Origin: Virgibacillus sp. NKC19-16
GTDB lineage: Bacteria > Bacillota > Bacilli > Bacillales > Amphibacillaceae
Assembly: GCF_021560035.1 (NCBI RefSeq)
Contig: NZ_CP074373.1
Span: forward strand, 802,001 to 866,000
Direction: 5' to 3'
DNA: 64,000 bases
The notes under the pieces are model-generated. The model worked only from the letters and a program-made list of their open reading frames with translations, was not told the origin of the DNA and made no database searches. Numbering within the stretch: position 1 is the first letter of the stretch; every line of letters begins with the position of its first letter. Shown here in pieces: positions 8,237-16,282 of the stretch. The translations under genes and the position numbers were made by a program.

Positions 8237-9430
8237 ATGGTAGAAGAATTTTTAATCATTCTGTTATTAGCTGCTTTAGCTATTTTCTTTGGGGTTAAGG
8301 ACAAAATGATTAACGACAAAAACATTGCAAGTATCCCAGTACGTGTGAATGTAAACGGAATTAGAGGCAAATCAACAGTTACTAGATTAATAACAGGCGT
8401 TTTATTAGAGGCAGGATATCACACAGTTGGAAAAACGACTGGAACAGATGCTAGAATGCTTTACTGGTTTGATTCCCAAGAGGATCCTATTAAGAGAAGA
8501 CTGGAAGGTCCGAACATAGGTGAACAAAGAAAAGTTTTATCTAAAACTTCTGAGCTAAAAGCTGATGCTCTTGTGAGTGAATGTATGGCAGTTAAACCAG
8601 ATTATCAAATCGTTTTCCAAGAAAAAATATTACAAGCAAATATCGGGTTAATTGTTAATGTTTTAGAAGATCACATGGATGTTTTAGGGCCTACATTAAA
8701 AGAGGTGGCAGATTCATTTTCTGAAGCAATTCCTTATAATGGTGATCTAATTATTAATGACAGCCCCTTTGTTCCTCACTTTAAGCAAATGGCTAAGCAG
8801 CGGAATACGAAGGTGCATATATGTGACACGTCTATCATTTCCGAAGATTTTCTTAAAAAATTCGAGTATATGGTATTCCCGGAAAATGCAGCATTATCAT
8901 TAGCTGTTGCCGATGTACTAGGTATCGATCATGAAACAGCATGTGAAGGTATGTTAAAAGCTTGGCCGGATCCAGGTGCCATGCAGATACTGCCAATTGG
9001 TGATGTAGATAATCCCAGCTTTTTGGTTAATGGGTTTTCTGCCAATGACCCTACGTCCACAATCAATATATGGGAGCGCGTGGAACAACTGAGTTATCCT
9101 ACAGATGAGCCAGTAGTTATAATGAATACCCGTTCAGATCGAGTGGATCGTACGGAACAATTTGTCAACCAAGTTATCCCAAATATACAAGCAGAAACAC
9201 TAATTGTAATGGGAGATAGTGTGGGACCCATAGAAGATGCGTATAAAAGAGGGGCGTTCCCTGTCAGAAATCTTATAAATCTAGAAAGGACTAGCATCGA
9301 TGAAATTGTACGAGCACTCCAACCATTCTTATCCGGTAAAACCATATACGGAATTGGAAATATACATGGGGGAGCGGATGAGCTGGTAACTCGACTTGAG
9401 AGAATGAAAATAACAAAGGAATCTGCCTAG
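8237..9430 (+). CDS. pgsB: Poly-gamma-glutamate synthase PgsB/CapB
   Basis: A 397-residue protein, the usual length of the family. It has one N-terminal membrane segment (residues 4-20) and then a Mur-ligase-like ATP-binding domain with the P-loop NGIRGKSTVTRL (about residues 39-50), KTTGTDAR, and the downstream NVLEDHMDVLGP and MNTRSDRVDR segments typical of PgsB/CapB. The enzyme activates and polymerises glutamate into the gamma-linked polymer at the membrane, together with PgsC. It is the first gene of a tight four-gene operon: pgsC starts 17 bases after its stop. Ribosome site GAGGTG precedes the ATG. Confidence 0.93.
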   Translation: MVEEFLIILLLAALAIFFGVKDKMINDKNIASIPVRVNVNGIRGKSTVTRLITGVLLEAGYHTVGKTTGTDARMLYWFDSQEDPIKRRLEGPNIGEQRKVLSKTSELKADALVSECMAVKPDYQIVFQEKILQANIGLIVNVLEDHMDVLGPTLKEVADSFSEAIPYNGDLIINDSPFVPHFKQMAKQRNTKVHICDTSIISEDFLKKFEYMVFPENAALSLAVADVLGIDHETACEGMLKAWPDPGAMQILPIGDVDNPSFLVNGFSANDPTSTINIWERVEQLSYPTDEPVVIMNTRSDRVDRTEQFVNQVIPNIQAETLIVMGDSVGPIEDAYKRGAFPVRNLINLERTSIDEIVRALQPFLSGKTIYGIGNIHGGADELVTRLERMKITKESA

Positions 9431-9447
9431 AGAGAGAGGAATTGAAA

Positions 9448-9909
9448 ATGTTTGTATTTGACACCGGAGATATTTATTTGGCAATGGCTGCCGGAGTTAT
9501 TCTAAGCTTATTTTATACAGAAAGGACAGGAGCGATTCCAGCAGGCTTAGTCGTTCCGGGCTATATTGCCATGATGGTTACCTCCCCAGTAAGTATTGTT
9601 GCTACGTTTATGATCAGTTTTTTGACATATTTAGTCGTCATGAAGGTTGTTGGAAAATTTACGATCTTATACGGAAGAAGAAAATTTACAGCTATGATAA
9701 CCACTGGAATCATTATGAAGGCAATTTTCGACTTTACATTTCCCCAATATGTTCCGGAGACAGTTAGTGGATTGGTGGCTATAGGGATTATCGTTCCTGG
9801 ATTAATTGCAAATACTATAGAAAAACAAGGTGTTCTGCCTACAATCGGAAGTACATTATTGCTTAGTGGACTAACCTTTGGGGTAGTTGCTGTATCTAAC
9901 TATATTTAA
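9448..9909 (+). CDS. pgsC: Poly-gamma-glutamate synthesis protein PgsC/CapC
   Basis: A roughly 153-residue integral membrane protein with about five membrane segments. The family motifs are clear: YLAMAAGVILSLFYTERTG, IPAGLVVPGYIA, FTILYGRRKFTAM, and the C-terminal GIIVPGLIANTIEKQGVLPT followed by GSTLLLSG. PgsC forms the membrane part of the poly-gamma-glutamate polymerase with PgsB. A TTG at 9442 is also in frame, but the ribosome site AGAGAGAGGA fits the ATG at 9448 better. Confidence 0.93.
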   Translation: MFVFDTGDIYLAMAAGVILSLFYTERTGAIPAGLVVPGYIAMMVTSPVSIVATFMISFLTYLVVMKVVGKFTILYGRRKFTAMITTGIIMKAIFDFTFPQYVPETVSGLVAIGIIVPGLIANTIEKQGVLPTIGSTLLLSGLTFGVVAVSNYI

Positions 9910-9923
9910 GGAGGAACATATAC

Positions 9924-10097
9924 ATGGAAGCTACTTTAGAATATCAAAAAAAGAAACAAATAAAACAAACACAACCAAGATTAACTTTTCAAGAATGGGT
10001 TTTAAAAACGGTTAAAATACAAAAGAAAAGAACAAGCATGGATTCCGTGATGGGGTTAATCATTACCGCCGTTGTCTTTTTAATATCTTTGGTGTAG
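9924..10097 (+). CDS. 57-residue single-helix membrane protein of the pgs operon
   Basis: A small gene with a perfect ribosome site (AAGGAGGAA, 5 bases before the ATG), starting 14 bases after pgsC and ending 7 bases before the next gene. The protein has a basic, lysine- and glutamine-rich N-terminal half (residues 1-40) and one C-terminal membrane segment (about 41-57, VMGLIITAVVFLISLV). It occupies the position of the small PgsE/CapE proteins of other operons, but those carry the membrane segment at the N-terminus, so homology is doubtful. I infer an accessory subunit of the synthase. Confidence 0.7.
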   Translation: MEATLEYQKKKQIKQTQPRLTFQEWVLKTVKIQKKRTSMDSVMGLIITAVVFLISLV

Positions 10098-10104
10098 GCT
10101 AAAT

Positions 10105-11748
10105 ATGCTCAACAATAAACATTTCAAAATTACTATTATAGGTTTGATTCTAATATTTTTCGTATTATTAATTGTTAGTGGCATTTTTAATGGGTCCCAA
10201 TCAACAGATCAGAATGCTGACTTCACCCTTAATGATACAACGACAAGCGAGGAAGAAGGTTCGTATGGTGTGTCCTCTGATAGTTCAATTGCAACTGAAG
10301 TAGGTATGAAGATATTAGCACAAGGCGGGAATGCAGTAGACGCTGCTATAGCAGTAAGTTTTGTTTTAGGTGTGTCGGAGCCGCATGGATCAGGAATTGG
10401 CGGAGGCGGAACGATGTTAATTCACCCCGGTAAAGGCGAAACACCAGCCGTTTATGATTACCGTGAAACCGCACCGGATGATACATTACCTTCAAGTGAC
10501 ATAGGGCTGCCAGGGTTTGTTCAAGGGATGTACAAAGTGCATGATGATTTTGGAACAATGAATATGGAGAAGCTAATTGATCCTTCAATTCATTTTGCTG
10601 CAAATGGTGTGACGGTTTCTGAAACAATGCACGATGCATTGGATAACGAGGCTGATCACCTGCCCGAATTAGACCATTTCTTTCCTGATGGGGAACCTAT
10701 TGAAGAGGGAGAAATATTGGTGCAAGAACAACTGGCGGAAACGTTAGAGGATATCCAAGAGGGAGGGCCGAATGCCTTCTATAAAGGAGACATTGCAAAT
10801 GAAGTTAGCGATGAGGAAGAGAAAATAGACGTGGAAGATTTGGAATCATATGAGGTTGAAGTCAAAGAGCCTTTACAAGGTGAATTCGGTGACTATAATG
10901 TCTTAGCTCCACCGCCCCCTTCTGGCGGTATTATGTTAATTCAAGTTTTAGAAATGCTTGAGTCATTACAAGTCGAAGATACTAAAGATAAACCTTTGTC
11001 CTATTCGTTGATGATGGGGATGGTCAATAGAATAAGTTATAGTGATCGTTTAGAAAATGTTGGGGATCCTAACTATACAAATGTCCCAACAGAAGAAATG
11101 ATTTCAGAAGATCATATCAATGATCTCGTATCCGATGTCGATGGACTTGAATTATCGGAGGAATATCGCAGGAATCTGGAGTCAGATGCTGATATAGAAG
11201 ATCATGGAAACACTACACATTTTGTTATAGTGGACAAAAATGGCATGATGGTTTCTGTAACGAATACACTAAGTGACTTTTTTGGATCAGGAGAATATGT
11301 GAATGGTTTTTTCTTAAATAATCAATTAAAAAACTTTAGTAATCGTGTGAATTCACCAAATAGCCCTGAGTCCGGCAAACGTCCATTTAGTTATACGACA
11401 CCGACGATATTAACAAAAAATGGGTCACCTGTCATAGGTATTGGAAGCTCTGGCGGAAGAAGAATTACGTCAATGGTTGCTCAACAGTTAGTAAAAATGG
11501 TTAAGTTTAACGAACCCATTCAGGATTCCGTAGACGATCCTAGAACGTTTCTGGAATTAAACGAAGATGTTTTACAAGCTGAGGAGGATTACGTATTTTT
11601 ACAGAACCCTGAAGAACTTGGGATTGATCTTCAATATACGGATGACACATCTTATTTTGGGAGCGTCCAGGGATTAGTCATTGATGAAAACGATGAAATT
11701 CATGGGTTCAGTGATCCCAATAGAGACGGAACTTGGATGTCAAAATGA
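10105..11748 (+). CDS. CapD-like poly-gamma-glutamate gamma-glutamyltransferase
   Basis: A 547-residue exported GGT-family protein with an N-terminal signal or anchor (residues 7-28). It contains ILAQGGNAVDAAIAV and the glycine-rich GSGIGGGGTMLIH near residue 97, and the autoprocessing and nucleophile site NTTHFVIVD with Thr370 as expected nucleophile. The later GSSGGRRI loop binds the gamma-glutamyl substrate. The length and the anchor fit CapD, which cleaves poly-gamma-glutamate and attaches it to peptidoglycan in Bacillus anthracis, better than a soluble GGT. It is the last gene of the pgs operon and is followed by a bidirectional terminator. No capA/pgsA is present between pgsC and this gene. 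Confidence 0.87.
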   Translation: MLNNKHFKITIIGLILIFFVLLIVSGIFNGSQSTDQNADFTLNDTTTSEEEGSYGVSSDSSIATEVGMKILAQGGNAVDAAIAVSFVLGVSEPHGSGIGGGGTMLIHPGKGETPAVYDYRETAPDDTLPSSDIGLPGFVQGMYKVHDDFGTMNMEKLIDPSIHFAANGVTVSETMHDALDNEADHLPELDHFFPDGEPIEEGEILVQEQLAETLEDIQEGGPNAFYKGDIANEVSDEEEKIDVEDLESYEVEVKEPLQGEFGDYNVLAPPPPSGGIMLIQVLEMLESLQVEDTKDKPLSYSLMMGMVNRISYSDRLENVGDPNYTNVPTEEMISEDHINDLVSDVDGLELSEEYRRNLESDADIEDHGNTTHFVIVDKNGMMVSVTNTLSDFFGSGEYVNGFFLNNQLKNFSNRVNSPNSPESGKRPFSYTTPTILTKNGSPVIGIGSSGGRRITSMVAQQLVKMVKFNEPIQDSVDDPRTFLELNEDVLQAEEDYVFLQNPEELGIDLQYTDDTSYFGSVQGLVIDENDEIHGFSDPNRDGTWMSK

Positions 11749-11817
11749 TCCATTTACTTTAACTCTTCTTTCAAGTAATTTAAGCTATGGAAGTGACAGC
11801 ATATTTTTTCCATAAAG

Positions 11818-11866
11818 AAAAGACCTTCATATACAAGTCTAAAACGCTGTATATTGAAGGTCTTTT
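11818..11866. terminator. Bidirectional terminator between pgs operon and cwlJ
   Basis: AAAAGACCTTCATATACA pairs with TGTATATTGAAGGTCTTTT with one bulge. T runs on both strands serve the convergent capD-like and cwlJ genes. Confidence 0.85.
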
Positions 11867-11949
11867 AATTTAGACATTTAACCTAAATCTCCCGCTATTC
11901 AGCTAGCACAAGACCATATTGTAAACCTGTTTTCCTGAACTCACATAAC

Positions 11950-12384
11950 TCAATAAACACTAGCACATGTCCCCGCTTGAGGTTCATAATAACAATGATT
12001 TTTAAATTGGCCTGAAAAAGGTTGGCCGTACCATGTTGGAGGGCATGGAGCATATGGATTGAAATACCAAAGGGCATATTTCGCTGGGTGCTGTCTCCAA
12101 TAATTTAAATTCTTTTCTGCCAATCTTTTTTCAGTAGATCGCGCTCTTTGATAAAATGCATTCCCTTTTTGGACAGCCTCAAAAGAGTAATTTCCCCCTT
12201 GCACCTGAAAAATGACATCTCGAATTGTTCTTACATCTGTAAAATCCAGGCAATCCGCTACACCTCGATTAACAATTACATTTCCGACATACAACATTCC
12301 TAGTTTTCCTTCACCCACGGCTTCCGCTCTCATCATCCTTGCCATTAAGTCAACGTCTGAACTAGTGTATTTTATTCTAGTCAT
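11950..12384 (-). CDS. cwlJ: Spore cortex-lytic hydrolase CwlJ
   Basis: A 144-residue protein that is all Hydrolase_2 (SleB/CwlJ) domain, the size of B. subtilis CwlJ (about 142), without a signal peptide as expected for CwlJ. The motif DVDLMARMMRAEAVGEGKLGMLYVGNV contains the probable catalytic Glu21 in RAEAVGE. Other matches are NRGVADCLDF, RTIRDVIFQ, FYQRAR, KYALWYFNP and CPPTWYGQPF. CwlJ degrades spore cortex peptidoglycan containing muramic-delta-lactam during germination. The GerQ partner often encoded beside cwlJ is absent here. The ribosome site GGGGTGAG precedes the ATG. Confidence 0.92.
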   Translation of the reverse strand: MTRIKYTSSDVDLMARMMRAEAVGEGKLGMLYVGNVIVNRGVADCLDFTDVRTIRDVIFQVQGGNYSFEAVQKGNAFYQRARSTEKRLAEKNLNYWRQHPAKYALWYFNPYAPCPPTWYGQPFSGQFKNHCYYEPQAGTCASVY

Positions 12385-12480
12385 TTTCTCACCCCAAAAA
12401 TAGTGTATGCAAAAGGCCTACATAAGAGTGCTTCATTTTGGAACTACTGGTCGAATTTGTCGCCCCAGTAAACTAAAACC

Positions 12481-12524
12481 TAGACAGTTACATAAAACTA
12501 GTATATAGTTACTTAGGTAACTAT
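12481..12524 (+). promoter_or_regulatory. Promoter with overlapping 20-bp palindromic MarR operator
   Basis: A -35 TAGACA (12481-12486) and a -10 TATAGT (12504-12509) are separated by exactly 17 bases. A perfect inverted repeat, ATAGTTAC-TTAG-GTAACTAT (12505-12524), overlaps the -10 and the expected start point. This is the position expected for autorepression by the MarR protein encoded immediately downstream. Confidence 0.75.
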
Positions 12525-12549
12525 TTTCAGGTTGTGGGGGGGAAATTTA

Positions 12550-12957
12550 TTGAATCACGCGTTTTTTCATCAACACTTACAGTTCACACGATCGTTCACT
12601 AAAAAATTAAACGAACATTTAGCTGAGGTAGGCTTATATCATTCCCAATGGTTGATAGTGTATTACTTGAAACTGTATGAAACTTCTACACTTGTAGAAA
12701 TCAGCAGTTATCTGCATGTGGAGAAACCCACCATCTCCCGTACGGTCAAACGGTTGGAAGAACTACAACTTATTGAAAAAATTGCAACGACAGATAAAAG
12801 GGAACGAAGGATTAGGCTGACTGAAAAAGGGATTCACGTGTACGAGGAAGCGATACAGATAGTCAGTAAATTTGAACAAGCGCTGATGGATGGTATCCCC
12901 GAGGGAGATAAGGAAACAACTTTACGTACGATTCAGCTTTTAAAAGAAAAACTTTAA
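12550..12957 (+). CDS. MarR-family transcriptional regulator
   Basis: A 135-residue winged-helix regulator of normal MarR length: an N-terminal dimerisation helix, LHVEKPTISRTVKRLEELQLIEKI as recognition helix (around residues 60-83), and the wing DKRERRIRLTEKG. I place the start at the TTG at 12550, because the ribosome site GGGGGGGAAA (12535-12545) lies correctly before it; the TTG at 12532 lies upstream of that site. It is followed after 15 bases by an MFS efflux gene, and a palindromic operator sits on its promoter. It most likely represses itself and the transporter until a toxic ligand binds. Confidence 0.88.
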   Translation: MNHAFFHQHLQFTRSFTKKLNEHLAEVGLYHSQWLIVYYLKLYETSTLVEISSYLHVEKPTISRTVKRLEELQLIEKIATTDKRERRIRLTEKGIHVYEEAIQIVSKFEQALMDGIPEGDKETTLRTIQLLKEKL

Positions 12958-12972
12958 TAAGGGGGAATTTGT

Positions 12973-14193
12973 GTGAACCAAAAACCAACATTATGGACAA
13001 AAGACTTTATCATGATCTCCGTAGCGAATTTCCTTCTGTTTGTATCTTTTTATATGTTAATGGTAACATTAGCTATTTATTCAATTGAGCAGTTTCAGGC
13101 ATCTCAAAGTATGGCGGGACTTGCGTCGAGTATATTTGTTTTGGGAGCTGTCATTGTAAGACCAATAGCAGGAAAAATGATCGAAACAGTAGGCAGGAAA
13201 AGGTTGCTGGTCTTTGGTACCGCATTGTTTTTCGTCATCATGTTACTCTATTTTCCAGTGAATAGTTTAGGACTTTTATTACTCATACGGTTCGTGCATG
13301 GTTTTGCTTTTGGTATTGGTTCAACCGCAACAGGAACCATAGCAGTTGAAGTGATCCCACCGGTACGACGTGGGGAAGGGATGGGTTACTTTGCAACAAG
13401 TATGAACCTCGCAATGGCAATAGGTCCATTTTTAGGGTTGATCATCAGTAATTATTTTGTTGATAGCATGATTTTCGTCGCCACAACAATCTTCTCCATT
13501 GTTGCCTTAGTAGCTTCTTTTTTAATGAATGTTCCAGAGAAAGAAAAAGTTACACAAGACCAACCTGTGAAAAAAGGTTTCCGTCTTAGTGATTACTTTG
13601 AAAAAACAACATTTCCAATTGCAATTTTTGTTGCTATATGTGGGTTTGCATACTCCAGCATTTTATCGTTCATGACTGCTTATGCAACTGAAATTAACTT
13701 AGTAGATGCAGCAAGTTTCTTCTTTGTCATGTATGCGGTCTTTCTTGTGCTCTCCAGACCTATAACAGGGCGGATGTTTGACCTTAAAGGGGAAAATTCG
13801 GTCATGTATCCGTCAATTTTCTTATTTGGTGTTGGTTTAATTGTACTTAGTCAGGTACAACTTGGAATTATGTTGCTCATAGCTGGTGCAATTATTGGAA
13901 TAGGCTTTGGTACGTTGCAATCAAGTGCACAAACCATTGCTGTTAACCGTGCGCCTAATCATCGAGTTGGCTTAGCGACATCGACCTTTTTTGTATTCTA
14001 TGATTTTGGAATTGGAATTGGCCCATTTCTATTAGGATTTATCCTCCCATTGACAGGCTTTCGCGGGCTCTATCTAGGCATGGCAGCCATTGCCTTTATT
14101 GCTATTGCCATTTATTATTTCGCACATGGGAAAAAATCAACCGAGAGAAATAGACATCAAGTCAAAGACATATCAGAGACAATGTCGAGTTAA
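12973..14193 (+). CDS. MFS multidrug-type efflux transporter
   Basis: A 406-residue major facilitator with 12 predicted membrane segments. The A-motif-like loop RPIAGKMIETVGRKRLL lies between helices 2 and 3, helix 5 contains GYFATSMNLAMAIGPFLG (the drug-H+ antiporter motif C region), and there is a cytoplasmic loop around residues 195-210. The GTG start at 12973 has a GGGGG ribosome site. It forms a bicistron with the marR gene, the common arrangement for regulated drug efflux. The substrate cannot be read from the sequence. Confidence 0.88.
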   Translation: MNQKPTLWTKDFIMISVANFLLFVSFYMLMVTLAIYSIEQFQASQSMAGLASSIFVLGAVIVRPIAGKMIETVGRKRLLVFGTALFFVIMLLYFPVNSLGLLLLIRFVHGFAFGIGSTATGTIAVEVIPPVRRGEGMGYFATSMNLAMAIGPFLGLIISNYFVDSMIFVATTIFSIVALVASFLMNVPEKEKVTQDQPVKKGFRLSDYFEKTTFPIAIFVAICGFAYSSILSFMTAYATEINLVDAASFFFVMYAVFLVLSRPITGRMFDLKGENSVMYPSIFLFGVGLIVLSQVQLGIMLLIAGAIIGIGFGTLQSSAQTIAVNRAPNHRVGLATSTFFVFYDFGIGIGPFLLGFILPLTGFRGLYLGMAAIAFIAIAIYYFAHGKKSTERNRHQVKDISETMSS

Positions 14194-14240
14194 GCATAAT
14201 GGTAATAATGGAACAGCGAGAATGATACCTATGAAACTTT

Positions 14241-14276
14241 AAAAGCAGAAAGAAAAATTACTTTCTTCCTGCTTTA
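14241..14276. terminator. Terminator between MFS and MBL-fold genes
   Basis: AAAGCAGAAAGAAA pairs with CTTTCTTCCTGCTTT around a short loop, between two convergent genes. Confidence 0.65.
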
Positions 14277-14279
14277 CTT

Positions 14280-15059
14280 TTAAAATGAGTATGCTTCACC
14301 GTCTTTCGGCACCAATACAATAGAGGTGATCCCTTTTTCACTTATGAAGTTCTTCAATTCTTCTCGTGATAACCCCCAATGATTGACAGCTTCCATATGG
14401 CTGGCAATAATTTTTGCGTCAGGGGCAGTCTTATACACTTCATAGACATCATCTTTGCCCATGACGAGAGAGCCACCTTCATTGAATTGATTATCACCGG
14501 CATTTACTACAATGATTTCTGGTTTGTGCGTTTCGATTTCGTTCTGAACTTTATCATTCCAAACCGTATCTCCAGCTACATATAACGTTTTTTCATTCGA
14601 CTGTTTGAAGACAACGCCACATACGTTACCAGCGAGTTCTAGTACTTCCCCTCTACCGTGTTCGCCTTTTGTTTTGATTAATTGGATATCTTCAAAGACT
14701 GTACCCTCTTGTAAAACTTCCACATTTTGAAAGCCATCATTTTTAACAACTTGAGCATCTTCCCCGTTTTGCACAAATATTTTTACACCTTTTGGCAATG
14801 CTTCTTTAGCGGCATCATCATAATGGTCAGGGTGCAGATGGGTAAGAATAACGGCATCAACATTATGAATAAGTTGATCAATAGACGTCGGTAAATCAAC
14901 TAACGGATTATTTTGATCTTGTCTTGGTGCATCTGGAAAGCCTGTAGCTGGTCCAAACGGTGGGAAGGCCCCTTTTTCCGATAACATTGGATCTATTAAG
15001 AATTTCTTCCCAGCATATTCGACAACCAGCGTTGCATTGCGAATTTGTTGTATATTCAT
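14280..15059 (-). CDS. Metallo-beta-lactamase-fold hydrolase (UlaG-like)
   Basis: A 259-residue soluble protein. The zinc motif HLHPDHYDD (HxHxDH) lies around residues 74-82, and further conserved points are GEHGRGE, VAGDTVW (metal-bridging Asp) and ASHMEAVNHWG. The N-terminus (RNATLVVEYAGKKFLIDPM) is that of the UlaG/YcfG-like subgroup of MBL-fold metal hydrolases. No signal peptide. It is transcribed alone, divergent from the Lrp gene. The substrate is unknown. Confidence 0.85.
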   Translation of the reverse strand: MNIQQIRNATLVVEYAGKKFLIDPMLSEKGAFPPFGPATGFPDAPRQDQNNPLVDLPTSIDQLIHNVDAVILTHLHPDHYDDAAKEALPKGVKIFVQNGEDAQVVKNDGFQNVEVLQEGTVFEDIQLIKTKGEHGRGEVLELAGNVCGVVFKQSNEKTLYVAGDTVWNDKVQNEIETHKPEIIVVNAGDNQFNEGGSLVMGKDDVYEVYKTAPDAKIIASHMEAVNHWGLSREELKNFISEKGITSIVLVPKDGEAYSF

Positions 15060-15175
15060 GGTAAAACTCCTTTGCTTTTTATTTACCCCTATTATATATT
15101 AGCATCGATGAAAGAATACATGGATGAAATCAAGTCTTTTTTTCGTTCGACTTGAAACTTGAAAGGATTGGAAAA

Positions 15176-15586
15176 ATGTTAGATAACACAGATATGCGTG
15201 TCCTGAAAGAATTATTCAATAACAGTCGTATCACTATGAAGGAATTGGGTGAGAAGGTCCATTTGACCGGCCAGGCTGCTGCAGATAGAGTAGCGAAACT
15301 GGAAGACAATGAGGTGATTGAGGGGTATACCATAAAGATTAATCAAGCTCAATTAGGGTATGTTGTACATGCTTTTATCACTATCATGACGCAAACGATG
15401 AATCATCAACCTTATTTCTCGTTTATAAAAACACAAGAACAATATATTGTAGACAACTATAAAATTAGTGGGGAAGGTTGTTATCTTCTTGAATGCAAAT
15501 TTCCATCGAATGAGGTGTTAGATCAATTTTTGAAGGGTTTAAATGAATATGCGAATTATAAGTTATCGATTGTTATTAATAAATAG
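15176..15586 (+). CDS. Lrp/AsnC-family transcriptional regulator
   Basis: A 136-residue regulator with an N-terminal HTH (MLDNTDMRVLKELFNNSRITMKELGEKVHLTGQAAADRVAKLEDNEVIEGYTI) and a C-terminal ligand (RAM) domain. The ISGEGCYLLECKF segment is typical of the B. subtilis YwrC/AzlB-type subgroup. The start is taken as the ATG at 15176, preceded by AAAGGA; a TTG at 15152 has no ribosome site. It is divergent from the MBL-fold gene and convergent with a second, broken Lrp gene that has the same MTGQAV/LTGQAA recognition helix. Confidence 0.85.
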   Translation: MLDNTDMRVLKELFNNSRITMKELGEKVHLTGQAAADRVAKLEDNEVIEGYTIKINQAQLGYVVHAFITIMTQTMNHQPYFSFIKTQEQYIVDNYKISGEGCYLLECKFPSNEVLDQFLKGLNEYANYKLSIVINK

Positions 15587-15646
15587 TGTATCAATAAGAA
15601 TACGGATAACTATAAGTTAAAGGTGGGAGAGAGCATAATCAACCGT

Positions 15647-15680
15647 AAAAAAAACGGGAGCAGTTAATTTTTATCCCGGG
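15647..15680 (-). terminator. Terminator of the broken AsnC gene
   Basis: On the minus strand CGGGA and TCCCG flank an AT-rich loop and are followed by eight T. It lies just after the AsnC pseudogene. Confidence 0.6.
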
Positions 15681-15715
15681 TTATATGTCTATACTTCGGA
15701 GACACGCCTTTTCTA

Positions 15716-16027
15716 TTACTGCTTTAAGTAATCTCTTGTATGGATAGACACAAGGAATAGTTTCCATAATAGAGTAAAATGTAAAAATGGATCATGTTTT
15801 GCTGTTTTCATATAAATGATGGCAAATGCTGTATAAGACAGTCCTAATTTCATTTGATCTACTATGATAGAGTACGCTTTAATGACGCCGCTTTCCTCTG
15901 GTTTTTTAATCCGATTTCCTACTGCTTGTCCCGTCATATGAATTTGTTCACCTAAGTCTTTCCATTGAACACGTGAATTTTCGGATAGTAATTGCAGGAT
16001 CTGAAAACCAGTATTATCAAGTTCCAT
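15716..16027 (-). pseudogene. Truncated Lrp/AsnC-family regulator
   Basis: The first ~80 residues are a good Lrp/AsnC match (MELDNTGFQILQLLSENSRVQWKDLGEQIHMTGQAV...KAYSIIVDQMKLGLSYTAFAIIYMKTAKHDPFLHF). The last ~20 residues no longer fit the RAM domain, and the SGEGCYLLK region present in the neighbouring paralogue is absent in all frames. Total length is 103, against 140-150 for the family. I infer a frameshift plus loss of the C-terminal third. A TnpB element starts only 80 bases upstream, in this gene's promoter region. Confidence 0.6.
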
Positions 16028-16282
16028 AATAATTTCCTTTCACCATGAAATTTTTCGATATAAAAATGTTTCATCAACGTATCGATAGAAATCAATATAT
16101 GGTTTATCGACTTAGGCGAGAAGACTCCTTCAAATTGCGGTTTTCAACAATTAGCGTGAGATAAATCGCAGTAAAAAGAAGGAAAGACAGAAAAAATTTC
16201 CAATAATGCAATCATATCATTGGAAGCAACTGTTCGTATGTTATATAATAAATTTAAATAATTGAAAAGGGATGTGTTGTGT

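Noticed and set aside
16262-16282. TTG start for the TnpB-like protein of element 1
   Set aside because: No ribosome site lies before it; AAAGGG is between it and the ATG at 16283.
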